Of a stretch of 64,000 bases of DNA, positions 60,924 to 64,000 are shown piece after piece. Each line of letters starts with the position of its first letter. Positions within the stretch are counted from its first letter, which is position 1. Below the pieces are notes generated by a model that had not been told where the DNA came from, searched no databases, and saw only the letters and a program-made list of their open reading frames with translations. A program made the position numbers and the translations under genes. Origin of the DNA: Xylophilus ampelinus (GTDB lineage: Bacteria; Pseudomonadota; Gammaproteobacteria; Burkholderiales; Burkholderiaceae_C); contig NZ_CABFMN010000022.1 of the NCBI RefSeq assembly GCF_901875635.1, forward strand, positions 45,838 through 109,837. The letters are read 5' to 3'.

Positions 60924-62357
60924 TTACTTTTTCGCTGGCGACTCGGCCCCGCCCACCACCACCGTCACCATCCTCCCGGGCTGCAGCGTGCGAGCGAACG
61001 CGGCCTTGATGTCGGCCACGGTCACCGCGTTCATCTTCGCCGTCCAGGTGTCGAGGTAGTCCAGCGGCAGGTCGTTCCAGGCGATGTTGGCGACGTTGCC
61101 CAGCAGCTTGCGGTTGCTGTCCAGGAGCAGCGGGAAGCCGCCGATGAGGTTGTCCTTGGCGGCCTTGAGTTCGGCCTCGGTGGGACCCTCGGCGACGAAC
61201 TTGGCGAGCACGTCCTGCGCCACCTTCACCGCCTCGTCCGCCTGGTCGGGCCGGGTCTGGAAGCCGATGCGGAAGGCGCCCGCGTGCAGCCCCGGCGAGA
61301 AGCCGCTGTAGACGCTGTAGGCCAGACCGCGCTTCTCGCGCACCTCGTCCGTCAGGCGCGAGACGAAGCCGCCGCCGCCCAGGATGTAGTTGCCCAGGGT
61401 GAGCGCGAAGTGGTCGGGGCTGCGGCGTGCGTACCCCGGCTGGCCGATCAGCACGTGGGCCTGGGCCGAGTCGAAGGGGATGCGCTCGGTGACGGCCTTC
61501 GCGAGCGGCGGCACCTCGGCCACCGGTGGCAGCGCGGGACAGGCACCGTTCGTCGCGGGCAGCCGCGCCAGCAGGTCGGTCGCGATGCGGTCGGCCTGCG
61601 CGCGCGTGACGGCGCCCACCACGGTGAGCTTGGCCCGGCAGGGCAGGATGGTCTGGGCGTAGCGCGCGCGCATGTCGGCGGTGGAGATGGCGGCCAGCGT
61701 GGCTTCGGTCGCGTCGTCGCCGTAGGGGTGGCCGCCGTACACGTCGTGGCCGAAGGTGCGGCTGGCGACCGGGCCGGGCTTGGTGTTGCTCTCGCGGATG
61801 GCGGCGGACAGGCGCTCGCGTTCGCGCCGCCACACGTCCTCGGGGAAGGAGGGCTCGCCGATCTCGCGCGCGGCCAGCGCCACGGCCTTGGCCAGCAGGG
61901 CCGGATCGGCCAGGCTGCGCAGGGTGAAGCTCATGCGGTCGGCGCTGGCACCGACGTCGAACTCCGCACCCAGGTCGGCCCAGGCCTCGCCGAGCTGGTT
62001 CTGGTCGAGTGCGGGCACGCGGCAGCCGTCGCCGTCGGCCGGCGAGGTGGCCTTGCGCGCGGCCGAGGGCGGGCAGCCCTCGGCGCGCACGCCCTTCTCG
62101 ACCATGCCCGCCGTCACGCCGGCCAGGCCCGCCAGCGCGGGCGGGTCGCGCCGGCTGCCGGCGTCGAAGTCGATCTGCACGTCGACGATGGGCAGCGCAT
62201 CGGTGGCGGCCATGTAGACCTGCGCGCCGTTGGGCAGCTGCCAGCGCTCGATCGGCACGCCTGCCTGCGCATTCAAGCCAAAAAGGGCTGCAGCGCCCGC
62301 CAGTGCTGCGCGAACAGCTATATTTTTCATAGCAAACGAAGGCATGAGGCGGTTCAT
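60924..62357 (-). CDS. M16 peptidase-like subunit without active site
   Basis: A 477-residue exported M16-family protein. The place of the zinc motif HxxEH reads GVTAG (80-84), so it is inactive and probably pairs with the catalytic subunit encoded upstream. GRMVTVVVGG near the end and GYARRSPDHFALTLGNYILGGGGF are typical for the partner. Residues ~92-115 hold an insertion with two cysteines (95 and 112) not normally present. The signal peptide (MKNIAVRAALAGAAALFGLN) is encoded by dispersed repeat copy J. ATGA overlap with the catalytic subunit's stop. Confidence 0.88.
   Translation of the reverse strand: MNRLMPSFAMKNIAVRAALAGAAALFGLNAQAGVPIERWQLPNGAQVYMAATDALPIVDVQIDFDAGSRRDPPALAGLAGVTAGMVEKGVRAEGCPPSAARKATSPADGDGCRVPALDQNQLGEAWADLGAEFDVGASADRMSFTLRSLADPALLAKAVALAAREIGEPSFPEDVWRRERERLSAAIRESNTKPGPVASRTFGHDVYGGHPYGDDATEATLAAISTADMRARYAQTILPCRAKLTVVGAVTRAQADRIATDLLARLPATNGACPALPPVAEVPPLAKAVTERIPFDSAQAHVLIGQPGYARRSPDHFALTLGNYILGGGGFVSRLTDEVREKRGLAYSVYSGFSPGLHAGAFRIGFQTRPDQADEAVKVAQDVLAKFVAEGPTEAELKAAKDNLIGGFPLLLDSNRKLLGNVANIAWNDLPLDYLDTWTAKMNAVTVADIKAAFARTLQPGRMVTVVVGGAESPAKK
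62272..62336 (-). repeat. Dispersed 65-bp repeat, copy J (coding, inverted)
   Basis: On the minus strand: TTTGCTATGAAAAATATAGC, then GCAGCACTGGCGGGCGCTGC and a TTTTTGGCTTGAA end. The ATG falls in the repeat's palindromic part and the rest reads as a signal peptide in frame. Confidence 0.9.
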
Positions 62358-63814
62358 CGCATCTCTCCCTGCGGGGCGGCGAAACCGCGGCCGCGCCGGG
62401 CGTTCGGGTCGATGGGCATGGGCCGCAGCGTGGCGACCGTGAGCTGGTCGTCGCCGAAGTATTTGGCAGCCACCGCCTGCACCTGTTCGGGGGTGACGGC
62501 GAGCAGGTGCTTGACGATGCGTTCGCTCGCATCCAGCGGCAGGCCCTGCACCCAGTTGCTGCCCAGCTCGCGCGCCTGGGCCATCACCGAGTCGCGCTTG
62601 TAGGTTTCGCTGGCCACCCATTGCGTCTTGACGCGCGCCAGCTCGGCGGCGCCCACGCCCTCCTTCGCGATACGTGCCACCTGGGCGCGCAGCGCGGCCT
62701 CGACCGTCTCGGTGCTCTGGCCGGCGGCCGGCACGCCCACGAGCTGGAACAGCTGCGGTCCACGGCCGGCGAAGCCGTAGCCGGCACCGACGCTGTCGGC
62801 CACGCGGCCCGGGCCCTGCGTGAGCGTGCGGTCCAGGCGCGAGCCGGTGTAGCCGTCGAGCACGGCCGACAGCACCACCAGCGCCCAGGCGTCGGTCGGG
62901 CTGTCGAGCTGCTCCATCTGAGGCACGCGGAAGGCCAGCGATACGTACGCCTGCTCGGCCGGGGCCTTGAATTCGATGCGGCGGACGCCGCGTTGCGTCG
63001 GCTCGGTGCGCGGCTTGCGCTCAGGCACGGCGCGGGCGGGGATGGCGCCGTAGTACTTCTCGGCCAGGGCGCGCACGCGTTCGGGATCGACGTCGCCCGC
63101 CACCACCACGGCGGCGTTGGCCGGCACGTACCAGCGCTGGAAGAAGGCGCGCGCGTCCTGCGGCGTCATGGCGTCGAGGTCGCTCATCCAGCCCACCACA
63201 GGGCGGTGGTAGGGCGAGGCGATGAAGACGGCCGCGTTCTGCTGCTCGCCCAGGAGGGCGCGCGGCTGGTCCTCGGTGCGCATGCGGCGCTCTTCCTTCA
63301 CGACCTCGAGCTCGCGCTTGAACTCGTCGTCCGCCCACTGGTTGTGGGCGAAGCGGTCGGACTCCAGCTTCATCACGTCCTCGAGCTTCTCGGCCGGGAT
63401 CTGCTGGTAGTAGCCGGTGTAGTCGCGGGTGGTGAAGGCGTTCTCGCGCCCGCCCAATGCAGCCACGCGGCGCGAGAACTCGCCGGGCTTGAGCGTGGCC
63501 GTGCCCTTGAACATCATGTGCTCCAGCACGTGGGCCACGCCCGAGGTGCCGTCGACCTCGTCGACCGAACCCACGCGCACCCACAGCATCTGCACCGCGG
63601 TGGGCGCCCGCCGGTCGGGCTGGACGATCAGCGTCATGCCGTTGGCCAGGGTGTACTGGACGGGCTTGACGGACGCGGTGGGGAGGGAAGACGGGGCAGC
63701 CGGCGCTGGCGTGGGGGACGGGGCCTGGGCAAGCGCGACGGATGCGAACGGCCCGGAGAAGGCCGCCAGCAGCGCCACGCCGGCCGCGAAACGGCGTGGC
63801 GAGGGGTGTTTCAT
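62354..63814 (-). CDS. M16-family zinc metallopeptidase
   Basis: A 486-residue exported peptidase. Sec signal peptide (cut near ALAQ, residue ~30), Pro/Ala linker, then the zinc site H95-VLE-H99 with the downstream Glu at ~174 (EVVKEERR). Forms a two-subunit peptidase with the inactive partner. Divergent from ftsY, as in many betaproteobacteria, where these peptidases sit between ftsY and rsmD. Likely periplasmic. Confidence 0.93.
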   Translation of the reverse strand: MKHPSPRRFAAGVALLAAFSGPFASVALAQAPSPTPAPAAPSSLPTASVKPVQYTLANGMTLIVQPDRRAPTAVQMLWVRVGSVDEVDGTSGVAHVLEHMMFKGTATLKPGEFSRRVAALGGRENAFTTRDYTGYYQQIPAEKLEDVMKLESDRFAHNQWADDEFKRELEVVKEERRMRTEDQPRALLGEQQNAAVFIASPYHRPVVGWMSDLDAMTPQDARAFFQRWYVPANAAVVVAGDVDPERVRALAEKYYGAIPARAVPERKPRTEPTQRGVRRIEFKAPAEQAYVSLAFRVPQMEQLDSPTDAWALVVLSAVLDGYTGSRLDRTLTQGPGRVADSVGAGYGFAGRGPQLFQLVGVPAAGQSTETVEAALRAQVARIAKEGVGAAELARVKTQWVASETYKRDSVMAQARELGSNWVQGLPLDASERIVKHLLAVTPEQVQAVAAKYFGDDQLTVATLRPMPIDPNARRGRGFAAPQGEMR

Positions 63815-63832
63815 AGAATCGATCGGATTCTA
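63814..63832. promoter_or_regulatory. Palindrome between the M16 peptidase and ftsY
   Basis: TAGAATC/GATTCTA with a 5-nt spacer in the 30-nt gap between the divergent starts. TAGAAT reads as a -10-like box in both directions. It may be overlapping promoters rather than a protein site. Confidence 0.4.
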
Positions 63833-63844
63833 GAAATCCCCCGA

Positions 63845-64000
63845 ATGTTCAGTTTCTTCAAGAAAAAGGCGCCGCCGGCCGAGGCCCCCTCGCCACCCGC
63901 GCCGGCCCCTTCATCGGACGCACTGCAGGCCGCGAGGGCCAGTGCGGCCCATCCTGTTCGCCGCGCCCATCGCTGCGTGGTTTCCGGCGCCTTCCATCTC
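63845..64000 (+). CDS. ftsY: FtsY, signal recognition particle receptor (start only)
   Basis: Only 52 codons are in the window. MFSFFKKKAPPAEAPSPPA is the usual start of FtsY in this family and the divergent M16 gene supports it. The codons after ~35 (ARASAAHPVRRAHRCVVSG) do not look like the usual acidic linker leading to the SRP-receptor helical domain, so a frame problem or a variable linker cannot be excluded. The GTPase domain lies beyond the end. Confidence 0.65.
   Translation, partial: MFSFFKKKAPPAEAPSPPAPAPSSDALQAARASAAHPVRRAHRCVVSGAFHL

Overview
The window is GC-rich, densely coding bacterial chromosome. Gene content and order point to Burkholderiales, family Comamonadaceae, probably Variovorax or a close relative. 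Supporting blocks are rph-rdgB-hemW, PP2C/kinase-yicC-gmk-rpoZ-spoT-greB, hrcA/nadK-recN, mutY/mutM-TPR-lolB-ispE-tRNA-prs-rplY-pth, and coaD-rsmD-M16 peptidases/ftsY. The family-level call is inferred from gene order, protein sequences and dispersed repeats; the genus is a guess.

Layout. 0-7.5 kb: end of an ArgE-type deacetylase, a flavoprotein hydroxy-acid dehydrogenase, a flavin monooxygenase, then a tight five-gene operon (orphan PotA-like ABC ATPase, quinone oxidoreductase, GST, a type II dehydroquinase homologue lacking its catalytic Arg, GhrA-like dehydrogenase). 7.5-9.6 kb: a small, less GC-rich accessory patch with short hypothetical genes and a decayed IS3-family element, ending at the 3' end of tRNA-Ser. 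9.7-36.5 kb: housekeeping genes (tRNA, heme-related, nucleotide, ppGpp, DNA repair, isoprenoid, lipoprotein sorting, PRPP, ribosome), plus a dynamin-like GTPase coupled to mutY. 36.7-51.8 kb: nitrogen and peptide scavenging genes: a Dpp-type transporter whose binding protein has a candidate sigma-54 promoter, an amidase, a LysR/tautomerase pair, and a second ABC system with a RutB-like hydrolase and a GntR regulator behind a strong sigma-54-like promoter. 51.8-64 kb: SGNH and alpha/beta hydrolases, the 5-oxoproline pathway (pcp, pxpA, pxpB, pxpC), coaD, rsmD, a LysE/ArgO exporter with a divergent ArgP-type regulator, an M16 peptidase pair and the start of ftsY.

Three repeat families run through the window. 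The most striking is a roughly 65-bp element present ten times. Several copies lie inside genes and encode protein: the lipobox of LolB and of another exported protein, the signal peptide of an M16 peptidase, the N-terminus of DppF, and the last codons plus stop of RNase PH and of an alpha/beta hydrolase. The second family is a 100-175-bp hairpin element rich in GAAGGACGC, seen three times. The third is a GC-rich spacer repeat on both sides of recN.

Other points: a likely 1-nt frameshift at the 3' end of pxpB, AT-rich promoter-like patches embedded in gmk and ispE, a perfect 14-bp inverted repeat between lysE and argP, and several genes whose -10-like hexamer sits 6-7 nt before the ATG, as expected for leaderless mRNAs.
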